Shown here piece after piece: positions 35,688 to 43,807 of a stretch of 64,000 nt of DNA. A model generated the notes under the pieces. It was not told the DNA's origin. It worked only from the letters and a program-made list of their open reading frames with translations, and made no database searches. The DNA lies in the NCBI GenBank assembly GCA_963627995.1, contig CAVGCV010000007.1, positions 29,983 to 93,982 on the forward strand, written 5' to 3'. The stretch comes from UBA3839 sp963627995. GTDB lineage: Bacteria > Bacteroidota > Bacteroidia > Bacteroidales > Bacteroidaceae. The position numbers and the translations under genes are program-made. Numbering within the stretch: position 1 is the first letter of the stretch; each line of letters starts with the position of its first letter.

Positions 35688-35765
35688 CAAAGGTAGCCCG
35701 GAACGGATGCAACCCGGTTGCAAGTCCTCCGTTCCGGGAGACTTTGCAACCGGGTTGCATCCGTT
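35688..35765 (-). promoter_or_regulatory. Promoter with paired 7-1-7 operators before the metal ATPase
   Basis: The -7 element is TACCTTTG (35695-35688, minus). Upstream sit two 15-bp palindromes of 7-1-7 form, TGCAACCCGGTTGCA (35708-35722) and TGCAACCGGGTTGCA (35745-35759). They lie in the arms of a perfect 22-bp inverted repeat (35702-35723 with 35744-35765). The 7-1-7 geometry is that of Fur/Zur/PerR boxes. The nearer box overlaps the -33 region. Confidence 0.8.
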
Positions 35766-35779
35766 CTTCCACCGCCGCG

Positions 35780-36211
35780 CTACATGCGGCGGCGCCTGCG
35801 GCAGCACTCCGCGCACTCGCCCTTGACGACGAACGAGGCGGAGTGCGGCGTGAACCCCTCGGGCAGCAGGAACGCGGGGACGTGGATGTCGTCGAGGCAG
35901 AACGAGTGCCGGCACGACTCGCAGTAGAAGTGCACGTGGCTGTCGGCGCGGCTGCACCCGCGCTCGCTGCCGCACGGCTCGTAGTTGAGCACGCCGCGCC
36001 CGTCCTCGAAGGCGTGGACGACGTCGCTCTCCTTGAAGAGCGCGAGCACGCGGAAGATGCTCGACTTGTCCATCTGCGGCATGGCGCGCTCCAGGTCCGA
36101 CAGGCTCATGGGCCGCCCGGCGCGCGCGAGCGTCCGCAGCACCAGTATCCTGTTCGCCGTCGGGCGCACGCCCTTGTTCTCCAGCCGTCTCGCCGCGTCG
36201 TCGCCGCCCAT
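35780..36211 (-). CDS. Fur-family metal-responsive transcriptional regulator
   Basis: A 143-residue Fur-superfamily protein. The winged-helix DNA-binding domain (about residues 5-80) contains GVRPTANRILVLRTLARAGRPMSLSDLERAM and DKSSIFRVLALFKESDVV. The dimerisation domain has HVHFYCESCRHSFCLDD and a second Cys set (CAECC), giving the structural-zinc CxxC pairs. AAGGAGG lies five bases before ATG 36211, which decides this start over an upstream GTG. It is 23 bp after the FKBP gene and just upstream of the metal ATPase, whose promoter holds Fur-box-like palindromes. Which metal it senses (Fe, Zn, other) cannot be read. Confidence 0.88.
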   Translation of the reverse strand: MGGDDAARRLENKGVRPTANRILVLRTLARAGRPMSLSDLERAMPQMDKSSIFRVLALFKESDVVHAFEDGRGVLNYEPCGSERGCSRADSHVHFYCESCRHSFCLDDIHVPAFLLPEGFTPHSASFVVKGECAECCRRRRRM

Positions 36212-36234
36212 GAGCCCCTCCTTTGCGAAGTCCG

Positions 36235-36870
36235 TCACCACCAGCTCGTGTCGGTGTCCACCTGGTAGCGGTAGATGCGCGCCAGCGTCACGTCGAACAG
36301 CAGCGTGGAGTAGGCCGGGATGCCCGTCGTCGACGACGGCGTGCTGCCGTAGCCCAGGTAGTAGGGGACGACGACGCGCCAGCGGTCGCCCTCCACCATG
36401 TTCATCAGCGCGGTGCAGAAGCCCGTGCCCGTCTGGCTCACGCCGAAGAGCGACGGCACGTCCGTCGCCGCGTCCAGCTCCGCGCCGTTGAAGCTCTTGC
36501 CGAAGTTGAAGCCCTGCGGGTAGGACGCGCTCGGGATGAGCCGCCCGCTGTAGTGGACCCTCACCGAGTCGTTGTACTGCGGGCGCAGCGTCCCCTCGCC
36601 CCGCTCCAGCTTCTGCACGTAGACGTAGTAGTGGCTCGGCCCGTCCATGGCGGACGGGTCGCCCAGGCTGAACGCCTTGTACATCGTCCACGAGCCGTCG
36701 GCGTTCGCGCGCGCCACGGCCGCCACGGAGTCGAGGTAGGCGTCGTTGCGCGCCTTCCAGCCGTCGAACTCGCCGGCCTCTTGCTTCTCGCTGCACGCCG
36801 TCAGCGACAGCAGCGCGACGGCCAGCGCGGCCGTCGCCGCGCGGAGGGTGGTGGGGGTGCGTCGTTCCAT
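36235..36870 (-). CDS. FKBP-type peptidyl-prolyl isomerase lipoprotein
   Basis: A 211-residue lipoprotein: signal with lipobox LTAC (Cys about residue 26), a short linker, then an FKBP domain (about residues 95-205). The latter shows VRVHYSGRLIPSASYPQG, the FGVSQTGTGFCTALMNMVEGDRWRVVVP core and a YLGYGS loop. It is expected to speed proline isomerisation during folding of exported proteins. Its ATG begins one base after the glyS stop, and fur follows 23 bp later, so glyS-FKBP-fur form one operon. Confidence 0.88.
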   Translation of the reverse strand: MERRTPTTLRAATAALAVALLSLTACSEKQEAGEFDGWKARNDAYLDSVAAVARANADGSWTMYKAFSLGDPSAMDGPSHYYVYVQKLERGEGTLRPQYNDSVRVHYSGRLIPSASYPQGFNFGKSFNGAELDAATDVPSLFGVSQTGTGFCTALMNMVEGDRWRVVVPYYLGYGSTPSSTTGIPAYSTLLFDVTLARIYRYQVDTDTSWW

Positions 36871-36871
36871 C

Positions 36872-38413
36872 CTATCCCAGTTTTTTCAGCAGGCTCGTGA
36901 TGGTCACGTTGTCCTCGATGATGCCGCGCAGCTCGCTCGTCTTCACGCGCTTCTGCTCCATCGTGTCGCGGAAGCGGATGGTCACGCTGTCGTCCTTGAG
37001 CGAGTCGAAGTCCACGGTCACGCAGTAGGGCGTGCCTATCGCGTCCTGGCGGCGGTAGCGCTTGCCGATGGAGTCCTTCTCGTCGTACTGGCAGTTGAAG
37101 TGGAACTTCAGGGCGTCGATGATCTCGCGCGCCTTCTCCGGCAGCCCCTCCTTCCTCACGAGCGGCATCACCGCCAGCTTCACCGGGGCCAGCGCGGCGG
37201 GCAGGCGCAGCACCACGCGCGTCTCGCCGCTCTCCAGCTTCTCCTCGCAGTAGCTGTGGCACATGACGCTCAGGAACATGCGGTCCACGCCGATGCTCGT
37301 CTCGATGACGTAGGGCGTGTACGACTCGTTGCGCTCCGGGTCGAAGTACTTGATGGACTTGCCCGAGAACTTCTCGTGCTGCGAGAGGTCGAAGTCCGTG
37401 CGGCTGTGTATGCCCTCCACCTCCTTGAAGCCGAAGGGCATCCTGAACTCGATGTCGGTGGCGGCGTTGGCGTAGTGCGCCAGCTTCTCGTGGTCGTGGA
37501 AGCGGTAGTTCCCGGCCCCGAAGCCGAGGTTCTGGTGCCACGCCATGCGCGCCGCCTTCCAGCGGGCGAACCAGTCGAGCTCCGTGCCGGGCTTGATGAA
37601 GAACTGCATCTCCATCTGCTCGAACTCGCGCATGCGGAAGATGAACTGCCGCGCCACAATCTCGTTGCGGAACGCCTTGCCTATCTGCGCGATGCCGAAG
37701 GGGAGCTTCATGCGCCCCGTCTTCTGCACGTTCAGGTAGTTCACGAAGATGCCCTGCGCCGTCTCCGGGCGCAGGTAGACGGCCATCGCCCCGTCGGCGG
37801 TGCTCCCCATCTCCGTCCTGAACATGAGGTTGAACTGCCGCACCTCCGTCCAGTTCCTCGTGCCGGACACCGGGCAGACAATCTCCTCGTCGAGGATGAT
37901 CTGCCGCAGCTCCGCCAGGTCCATGGCGTTCATCGCGCCGCTGTAGCGCGCGTGCAGCGCGTCGCGCCTCCTCTGCTCCTCCGCCACGCGCGGGCTCTCG
38001 GCGCGGTACTTGGCCTCGTCGAACGACTCGCCGAAGCGCTTGCGCGCCTTCGCCACGTCCCTCTCGATGCGCTCGTCGTACCGCGCTATCTGTTCCTCAA
38101 TCAGCACGTCGGCGCGGTAGCGCTTCTTCGAGTCGCGGTTGTCGATGAGCGGGTCGTTGAACGCGTCGACGTGGCCGCTGGCCTTCCAGACGGTCGGGTG
38201 CATGAAGATGCAGGAGTCGATGCCCACGATGTTCTCGTGCATCAGCACCATGCTCTGCCACCAGTACTGCTTGATGTTGTTCTTCAGCTCAACGCCGTTC
38301 TGCCCGTAGTCGTAGACCGCGCCCAGCCCGTCGTAAATCTCGCTCGAGGGGAACACGAACCCGTACTCCTTGCAGTGCGAGACCACTTTCTTGAAAACGT
38401 CTTCTTGTGCCAT
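36872..38413 (-). CDS. glyS: Glycyl-tRNA synthetase (single-chain, dimeric type)
   Basis: A 513-residue class II synthetase of the alpha2 type found in Bacteroidetes. It begins MAQEDVFKKVVSHCKEYGFVFPSSEIYDGLGAVYDYG; this N-terminus is positions 1-37. Class II motifs are visible: the motif 2 region QIGKAFRNEI and FRMREFEQMEMQFF, then motif 3 SIGVDRMF. A C-terminal anticodon-binding domain starts at about residue 415 (LAPVKLAVMPLVRKEGLPEKA). Start 38413 is set by the conserved N-terminus; a TACCTTTG promoter lies about 97 bp upstream. Confidence 0.96.
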   Translation of the reverse strand: MAQEDVFKKVVSHCKEYGFVFPSSEIYDGLGAVYDYGQNGVELKNNIKQYWWQSMVLMHENIVGIDSCIFMHPTVWKASGHVDAFNDPLIDNRDSKKRYRADVLIEEQIARYDERIERDVAKARKRFGESFDEAKYRAESPRVAEEQRRRDALHARYSGAMNAMDLAELRQIILDEEIVCPVSGTRNWTEVRQFNLMFRTEMGSTADGAMAVYLRPETAQGIFVNYLNVQKTGRMKLPFGIAQIGKAFRNEIVARQFIFRMREFEQMEMQFFIKPGTELDWFARWKAARMAWHQNLGFGAGNYRFHDHEKLAHYANAATDIEFRMPFGFKEVEGIHSRTDFDLSQHEKFSGKSIKYFDPERNESYTPYVIETSIGVDRMFLSVMCHSYCEEKLESGETRVVLRLPAALAPVKLAVMPLVRKEGLPEKAREIIDALKFHFNCQYDEKDSIGKRYRRQDAIGTPYCVTVDFDSLKDDSVTIRFRDTMEQKRVKTSELRGIIEDNVTITSLLKKLG

Positions 38414-38509
38414 TTCCTTTGCTTGTGTTTCTGTCGTTAGTCCTTGCCGCCCCGCCCCGGCGCCGCCGGGAAGCCCGTTCCCGCGCCGCGCGGCGGGCAA
38501 AATTCCTCG

Positions 38510-38517
38510 CAAAGGTA
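38510..38517 (-). promoter_or_regulatory. -7 element TACCTTTG for glyS
   Basis: A perfect TAnnTTTG match on the minus strand, 97 bp before the glyS ATG. Confidence 0.6.
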
Positions 38518-38721
38518 GCGTTTTTTTCGCCAAGCCCACCACGTTCGCCCGCTTTTCTGACTTCCCCCCGCCCCTCGATATAAAAATAGGTACGCGCGCG
38601 AAGCGGGGCCCCCCTCCGCGCCGCGCTTCCAGTCCGTCCGCACCGCGCTTCCGCTCCCTCCGCGCCGGAAATGCCGGCACTCCGCGCCGCAAGTCTTCGG
38701 CCGCTGCGCCGCGCCGAAATT

Positions 38722-38779
38722 TCCAAGTACTTGGACGAAAATTTCCAAGTACTTGGAAAAATATCTCCAAGTACTTGGA
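38722..38779. promoter_or_regulatory. Three phased TCCAAGTACTTGGA palindromes
   Basis: A perfect 14-bp palindrome occurs at 38722-38735, 38744-38757 and 38766-38779, each exactly 22 bp from the next. The middle one extends to an 18-bp palindrome. Short A/T linkers separate them. They sit between the divergent glyS and TonB-receptor promoters. The rest of 38414-39002 holds only the two promoters and GC-rich sequence. Confidence 0.85.
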
Positions 38780-38953
38780 AATATTTTTCCACTGCGCCCG
38801 CGCGCAACTTCCTGTGCGGCGGGGCGGAACTTTCGGCGCGGCGCGGGGCGTTTCCTGGCGCGCTGGGGCGGAGGGCGGGCCGCGGGGCGGACTTTTTATT
38901 ACCCCGATTCCCGAAAATGCGCGGCGGCGCGCGGCGGCGCGCGCGTTTATCCC

Positions 38954-38961
38954 TATCTTTG
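38954..38961 (+). promoter_or_regulatory. -7 element TATCTTTG for the TonB receptor
   Basis: A perfect TAnnTTTG match 41 bp before ATG 39003 and about 175 bp downstream of the last phased palindrome. Confidence 0.6.
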
Positions 38962-39002
38962 CGGCGTGCGCGCACGGGGCGCGCGCGAAACGCAAAACAC
39001 GC

Positions 39003-40880
39003 ATGTGCATGAGATACGGATTTTTCGCGCTGTGCCTGCTGGCAGCGGGCGCGGCGGGCGCGGGCGCCCAGGAGCCCGTGCGGCGCACGGTGACGGGCGG
39101 CGAGGTGGTGGTGACGGGCACGCGGAGCGAGGCCGACGCGCGGCTGCTGCCGGTGACGGTGAGCGTCGTGGGGCGCGAGCAGCTGGCGGAGGCCTACCGC
39201 GAGAGCGTGCTGCCCACGCTGGGCGAGCAGGTGCCGGGCCTGTTCGTGACGAGCCGCGGCATGGCGGGCTACGGCGTGTCGACGGGCGCGGCGGGGAGCG
39301 TGAGCGTGCGCGGCGTGGGCGGCGGCGCGCGGCTGCTGGTGCTGATTGACGGGCAGCCGCAGTACGCGGGCCTGTACGGCCACCCTGTCGCCGACATGTA
39401 CGCCACGCCGATGGCCGAGCGCGTGGAGGTGGTGCGCGGGCCGGCGTCGCTGCTCTACGGCTCGAACGCCATGGGCGGGGTGGTGAACGTCGTGACGCGC
39501 GCCATGCCGCGCGACGGCGCGGAGACCGAGGTGCAGACGGCCGCGGGCTCCTACGGGACGGTGCAGGGCCACGTGGCGAGCCGCGCGCGCCGGGGCCGCC
39601 TCGCCCTTGCGGGGGGGCTGGGCTTCAACCACACCGACGGCCACCGCGCGAACTACCGATTCGAGCAGTACGGCGGCTTCGCGAAGGCCGCCCGCGACAT
39701 CTCCGCCCGCTGGCGCGCCGAGGCCGGGGCGACGCTCACGCGCTTCAAGTCGCAGAACCCGGGGGAGGCGGACAACCCCTACATCGACAACCGGATGTGG
39801 GTGACGCGCGGCTTCGCCTCGGCCAGCGTGTCGAACGACTACGGGCGCACCGCCGGCGTGGCGCGCGTGTTCTGCGACTTCGGGCACCACCGCGTGGACG
39901 ACGGCTACCACCCGGGCGCCGCGCCGCGCCGCTACCTGTACAAGCACGACGACGTGATGGCGGGCGCGAGCCTGTACCAGAGCGCGTCGCTGTGGAGCGG
40001 CAACCGCACGACGCTGGGCCTCGACTGGCAGCACATGGGCGGCCGCGCCTGGAACGACTCCATCGCGCCGGGCGCGGGCGACCGCACGCTGGTGGACCGC
40101 ACGGAGGACGAGCTGGGCGGCTACGTGGACTTCCGGCAGGACGTGGCGGCGTGGGCGACGGTTGACGCGGGGCTGCGCGTGGACCGCCACAGCCACGTCG
40201 GCACGGAGCTGGTGCCGCAGGCGGGCGTCGCGCTGCACCTGCCGCGCCGCGTGGAGCTGAAGGCGACCGTGGGCAAGGGCTTCCGCAACCCCACGTTCAA
40301 GGAGCTGTTCATGTTCGCCGTGAACCCCGGACTCGCGCCGGAGCGGATGGTGAACTACGAGCTGGCCTACGCGCAGCGGCTCATGGACGGACGCCTGCGC
40401 GTGGGGGCGAACGTGTTCTACGCCGACATCGACAACCTGATTGCCGTCGTCATGGCGGACGGCAAGCGGATGAACCGCAACACGGGCGCGGGCGAGAACT
40501 GGGGCGGCGAGGCCGAGGCGTCGCTGCGCGTGGGGACGCGCTGGCGCGTGGACGCCAACTACAGCTTCCTGCGCATGAGCCGCGCGACGAGGACGGAGGG
40601 CGCGCCCGAGCACAAGGCCTACGCCGGGGCGGCCTACGAGGCGCGCCGCTGGGCGGCCACGTGCGGGCTGCAGTGGCTGGGCGGGCTCTACACGCAGGTG
40701 GGCGAGGCGGAGGCGAAGGAAGACGTGCCCCTGCTGGGCGCGAGCCTCACGTACAAGCCCGCCGACGGGCTGCGCCTCTTCGCGCGCGGCGAGAACCTGC
40801 TGTGGCGGCGCTACGAGCTGGCCAGGGGCTTCCCCATGCCGCGCGCCACGGTGATGGCGGGCGTGCGCGCGCGCTTCTGA
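39003..40880 (+). CDS. TonB-dependent outer-membrane receptor
   Basis: A 625-residue receptor. A signal peptide (cut near GAGAQEPV) is followed by a plug domain (about residues 35-150) with EVVVTGTRSEADARLLPVTVSV, LIDGQPQYAGLYGHPV and VEVVRGPASLLYGSNAMGGVVNVVT. A 22-strand-type barrel runs to the C-terminus and ends in an aromatic residue (GVRARF*). The compact length, without a SusC-type N-terminal extension, resembles siderophore, haem or cobalamin receptors rather than glycan importers. The ligand is unknown. Start codons at 39003 and 39009 are both possible. It has its own promoter and is followed 43 bp later by a GH30 gene. Confidence 0.92.
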   Translation: MCMRYGFFALCLLAAGAAGAGAQEPVRRTVTGGEVVVTGTRSEADARLLPVTVSVVGREQLAEAYRESVLPTLGEQVPGLFVTSRGMAGYGVSTGAAGSVSVRGVGGGARLLVLIDGQPQYAGLYGHPVADMYATPMAERVEVVRGPASLLYGSNAMGGVVNVVTRAMPRDGAETEVQTAAGSYGTVQGHVASRARRGRLALAGGLGFNHTDGHRANYRFEQYGGFAKAARDISARWRAEAGATLTRFKSQNPGEADNPYIDNRMWVTRGFASASVSNDYGRTAGVARVFCDFGHHRVDDGYHPGAAPRRYLYKHDDVMAGASLYQSASLWSGNRTTLGLDWQHMGGRAWNDSIAPGAGDRTLVDRTEDELGGYVDFRQDVAAWATVDAGLRVDRHSHVGTELVPQAGVALHLPRRVELKATVGKGFRNPTFKELFMFAVNPGLAPERMVNYELAYAQRLMDGRLRVGANVFYADIDNLIAVVMADGKRMNRNTGAGENWGGEAEASLRVGTRWRVDANYSFLRMSRATRTEGAPEHKAYAGAAYEARRWAATCGLQWLGGLYTQVGEAEAKEDVPLLGASLTYKPADGLRLFARGENLLWRRYELARGFPMPRATVMAGVRARF

Positions 40881-40923
40881 CGGCGCCGCCGGCCGGCTTC
40901 CGAACGACAAGACTGACGACGAC

Positions 40924-42354
40924 ATGACACACAGGAACTTTCTTTTGCTCGCCCTGCTGCTCCTTCCCCTCGGCGCGGCGGCGCAGGTGGCGACGACCAT
41001 CGACACGGCGCGCCGGGCGCAGGTGAACGAGGGGTGGGGCGTGTCGCTCTGCTGGTGGGCGAACATGTGCGGCCGCTGGAGCGACGAGCGGCTCGACACG
41101 CTCGTGGAGTGGCTGGTGTCGCCCCGCCACCTGAACTACAACATCTTCCGCTACAACATCGGCGGCGGCGACGACCCGCTCTGGCGCAACTGCCGGCCCC
41201 ACCACTTCGGGGCGGAGGGCGGCAAGGGGCTGCGCGCGGAGATGGAGGGCTTCAAGGACAGCGTCGGCGGCGCCTACCACTGGGAGCGCGACGCGGCGCA
41301 GCGGCGCGTGCTGCGGAAAATCCGCGAGCGGCGGCCCGACGCGGTGGTGGAGGCGTTCTCGAACTCCGCGCCCTACTTCCTGACCGAGAGCGGGTGCGCC
41401 GCCGGCGCGCGGCGCGCCACGGACGACAACGTGCCGGCGCGCAACTACGAGGCGTTCGCGCGCTACCTGGTGGACGTGTGCCTCCACTTCCGCGACGCGG
41501 AGGGCGTGGAGTTCCGCACGCTCGCGCCGTTCAACGAGCCGGTGACGGACTACTGGTACGCCGGCGGCTCGCAGGAGGGCTGCCACTTCGGGACGGAGGC
41601 GCAGGTGGCGTTCGTGCGCGTCATCGCGCCCATGCTGCGCGCGTCGGGGCTGCGCACCGAGCTGTCGGCCTCGGACGAGACGGACATCGCGCAGAGCGTG
41701 CGCGACTTCCGCGCCTATGCCGCCGACGGCGAGGCGCTGCGCTGCGTGGCGCAGTGGAACACGCACAGCTACAAGGGCGGCAACGCCGATCGCGAGGAAC
41801 TCTCGCGCCTGGCGCGCGCCGCCGGCAAGCGGCTGTGGATGAGCGAGTCGGGCGACGGCGGGCGCGGCATCCACGGCAACCTGATGATGGCGCAGCGGCT
41901 CATCGACGACATCCGCCACCTCCGCCCCGACGCCTGGGTGGACTGGCAGTATGTGGAGGAGTTCGGCGACCAGTGGTCGCTGGTGCGGGGCGACTGGGGC
42001 CGCGAGCGGTTCGAGCGCGTGAAGAACTACGACGTGCGCTACCACTTCACGCACTTCATCCGCCAGGGATACACGTACATCGACACCGACTGCCCGCAGC
42101 TGCTCGCCGCCCTCGCGCCCGACGGGCGGGAGCTGGTGGCCGTCGTCGTCAACACCGACGCGGGCAGCCCGCGCCGCCACGACATCGACGTCCGCTCGTT
42201 CGCGCGCAAGGGGCGCGCCACGGTGGCGGCCTACCGCACGACGGCGCGTGAGAGCGTGGCGCGCACGGGCGACGTGCGCTTCGCCCGCGGCGTGGCGACG
42301 GTGGAGCTGCCGCCGCTGTCGGTGGTGACGCTCGTGTTCGGCCGCGCCAAATAG
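40924..42354 (+). CDS. Secreted GH30-family glycoside hydrolase
   Basis: A 476-residue exported enzyme with a signal peptide (MTHRNFLLLALLLLPLGAAAQ). The (beta/alpha)8 barrel carries the acid/base Glu at about E205 in PFNEP and the nucleophile at about E308 in SESGDG. A C-terminal beta-sandwich (about residues 385-476) is typical of GH30. The N-terminal GWGVSLCWWANM and FRYNIGGGDDP are close to endo-beta-1,6-galactanase-type GH30 members, so galactan or arabinogalactan side chains are a plausible but unproven substrate. An M15 peptidase gene follows after 12 bp. Confidence 0.88.
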   Translation: MTHRNFLLLALLLLPLGAAAQVATTIDTARRAQVNEGWGVSLCWWANMCGRWSDERLDTLVEWLVSPRHLNYNIFRYNIGGGDDPLWRNCRPHHFGAEGGKGLRAEMEGFKDSVGGAYHWERDAAQRRVLRKIRERRPDAVVEAFSNSAPYFLTESGCAAGARRATDDNVPARNYEAFARYLVDVCLHFRDAEGVEFRTLAPFNEPVTDYWYAGGSQEGCHFGTEAQVAFVRVIAPMLRASGLRTELSASDETDIAQSVRDFRAYAADGEALRCVAQWNTHSYKGGNADREELSRLARAAGKRLWMSESGDGGRGIHGNLMMAQRLIDDIRHLRPDAWVDWQYVEEFGDQWSLVRGDWGRERFERVKNYDVRYHFTHFIRQGYTYIDTDCPQLLAALAPDGRELVAVVVNTDAGSPRRHDIDVRSFARKGRATVAAYRTTARESVARTGDVRFARGVATVELPPLSVVTLVFGRAK

Positions 42355-42366
42355 CCCCTGCGCTCC

Positions 42367-43137
42367 ATGAAGGCTTTCTCAGCACGCATCCGCCCCTGGG
42401 CGCTCGCCGCCGCGCTGCTCGGCGCGTGCCTTGCCTGCGCCCAGGGCGCGCCCCGGGCAGGGGACGGCGACCCTCGGCTGGCCGCCGACCTGCGGACGCT
42501 GCGCGCGTGGCGGGCGGGGCAGGTGGTGTCGGACGCCGCCGTGGCCGCCTACGGCGCCGACAGCTGCTTCGTGGCGCTGGACATCGACGACGGCACGTTC
42601 GCGCGGATGCGGGGGCGGTCGTACAAGGAGGGGTGCCCCGTGGCGCGCGCCGACCTTCGCTACCTGAGGCTGCTCCACCGCACGCTCGGCGGGCAGACGC
42701 AGCTGGGCGAGCTGGTGTGCCACAAGGACATCGCGCCCGACCTCGTGGCCATCTTCCGCCGGCTCTACGCCGCGCGCTACCCCATCGAGCGGATGGTTCT
42801 GATCGACGAGTACGGCGGCGACGACGAGCGGTCGATGGCCGACAACAACACGTCGTGCTTCAACCACCGCAACGTGCCGGGCACCGCGACGCTGTCGAAG
42901 CACAGCCGTGGGCGCGCCATCGACGTGAACCCGCGCTACAACCCCTACGTCAGGACGGGCCGTGGCGGCGCGCGCCTCGTCAGCCCCGCCAACGGGCGGC
43001 CCTACGCCAGCCGCGCGGCGGCGTTCGACTACAAAATCAGCCGCGGCGACCTCCTCTGCCGGCTCTTTGCCGAGCGCGGCTTCGCGTGGGGCGGCGACTG
43101 GCGGCGCAGCAAGGACTACCAGCATTTCGAGAAGTAG
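42367..43137 (+). CDS. M15-family zinc D-Ala-D-Ala carboxypeptidase-like protein
   Basis: A 256-residue exported peptidase, probably with a lipoprotein or cleavable signal (GACLACAQG). The M15 zinc motif is H179-x6-D186 (SKHSRGRAIDVNP), and the third ligand is H253 in the terminal DYQHFEK. This places it in the M15C (VanY-related or endolysin-like) group. It probably cleaves peptidoglycan stem peptides in the periplasm. It starts 12 bp after the GH30 stop and is likely co-transcribed. Confidence 0.88.
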   Translation: MKAFSARIRPWALAAALLGACLACAQGAPRAGDGDPRLAADLRTLRAWRAGQVVSDAAVAAYGADSCFVALDIDDGTFARMRGRSYKEGCPVARADLRYLRLLHRTLGGQTQLGELVCHKDIAPDLVAIFRRLYAARYPIERMVLIDEYGGDDERSMADNNTSCFNHRNVPGTATLSKHSRGRAIDVNPRYNPYVRTGRGGARLVSPANGRPYASRAAAFDYKISRGDLLCRLFAERGFAWGGDWRRSKDYQHFEK

Positions 43138-43233
43138 GCTCCCGCCGCCGCGCCGCGCGCCCTGCGCCCACGCCCCGCGCCAGCCGCGGGCCTCCGCGCG
43201 GGGAGCGGACGCTTCGCAAAAAACGGCGCATTG

Positions 43234-43265
43234 TTTGGGCGTTTCGATGATTAGTCGTACCTTTG
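43234..43265 (+). promoter_or_regulatory. Canonical Bacteroidetes promoter for tRNA-Leu (TTTG-N20-TACCTTTG)
   Basis: TTTG at 43234-43237 and TACCTTTG at 43258-43265, separated by 20 bp. Both elements match the consensus, and the tRNA begins 26 bp later. Confidence 0.85.
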
Positions 43266-43290
43266 CACCGAGGATACGGCGCACGGCCAT

Positions 43291-43372
43291 GCCCAGATGG
43301 CGGAATCGGTAGACGCGTTGGTCTCAAACACCAATGGAGCAATCCGTGCCGGTTCGATCCCGGCTCTGGGTA
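43291..43372 (+). tRNA. tRNA-Leu (anticodon CAA)
   Basis: An 82-nt cloverleaf. The acceptor stem is GCCCAGA/TCTGGGT with discriminator A. The anticodon stem TTGGT/ACCAA encloses CTCAAAC, so the anticodon is CAA. A long class II variable arm follows, then the TTCGATC T-loop. No CCA is encoded. It reads UUG leucine codons. Confidence 0.93.
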
Positions 43373-43410
43373 CTGCGAAAGGAGAGAAGGTCGCTTCTCT
43401 CCTTTCGCAG
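43373..43410 (+). terminator. Hairpin terminator directly after tRNA-Leu
   Basis: CTGCGAAAGGAGAGAAG and CTTCTCTCCTTTCGCAG form a perfect 17-bp stem with a 4-nt loop, starting at the base after the tRNA discriminator. The T-tail is short (TTTCG). Confidence 0.75.
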
Positions 43411-43675
43411 TTTCGTGACGGCCTTCCGCGCGTGCGGAAAGTGCTTGCCGGGCGGGCGCACTACCGGAAACCGTAGTTTTCGCGGCCGAGATCGGCCACG
43501 CGCCCGACGCGCTCCTCATCCGCACGCAGTGGGGGCGCGTCTTCCGCGACGAAGGTCGCCGTCAGGTAGCCCGCGCGGCTTTTCGTGCGGAATCCCGCCG
43601 ATTCCGTCTTTCTGCTTACGTTTTGTAAGAAACGGCGGTTTCCCGGCGATAAAATGCATTTATTCACCGTAAAGT
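43411..43675. other. Intergenic stretch without a supported gene
   Basis: Between the tRNA terminator and the korA promoter I see only a 68-codon open frame on the minus strand (43461-43667). It has no signal, family motif or promoter that I recognise. Confidence 0.5.
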
Positions 43676-43707
43676 TTTGAAAAGTTGTATATTTTTCAGA
43701 ACTTTGC
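43676..43707 (+). promoter_or_regulatory. Promoter for korAB (TTTG-N20-GAACTTTG)
   Basis: TTTG at 43676-43679 and GAACTTTG at 43700-43707 (one mismatch in the -7 element) with the canonical 20-bp spacing. The leader is about 95 nt. Confidence 0.6.
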
Positions 43708-43807
43708 GGCGTTTTTGGCGCATATATGCAAAAGGCGGACGGCGTTTTGCATAATTATTCGGCCACCGAATATGGATAGAAAGATTGAAACACACTAAAG
43801 AGCAATT

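Noticed and set aside
38722..38779. Possible CRISPR array
   Set aside because: Units are only 14-18 bp with 8-bp spacers and are palindromic; no cas genes. Operators fit better.
38370..39002. An N-terminal extension of the TonB receptor across the phased palindromes
   Set aside because: The true signal peptide begins at 39003/39009 after a promoter; the upstream frame reads through glyS and operator sequence.
43461..43667. 68-codon minus-strand open frame between tRNA-Leu and korA
   Set aside because: No recognisable family, promoter or signal; not supported as a gene.
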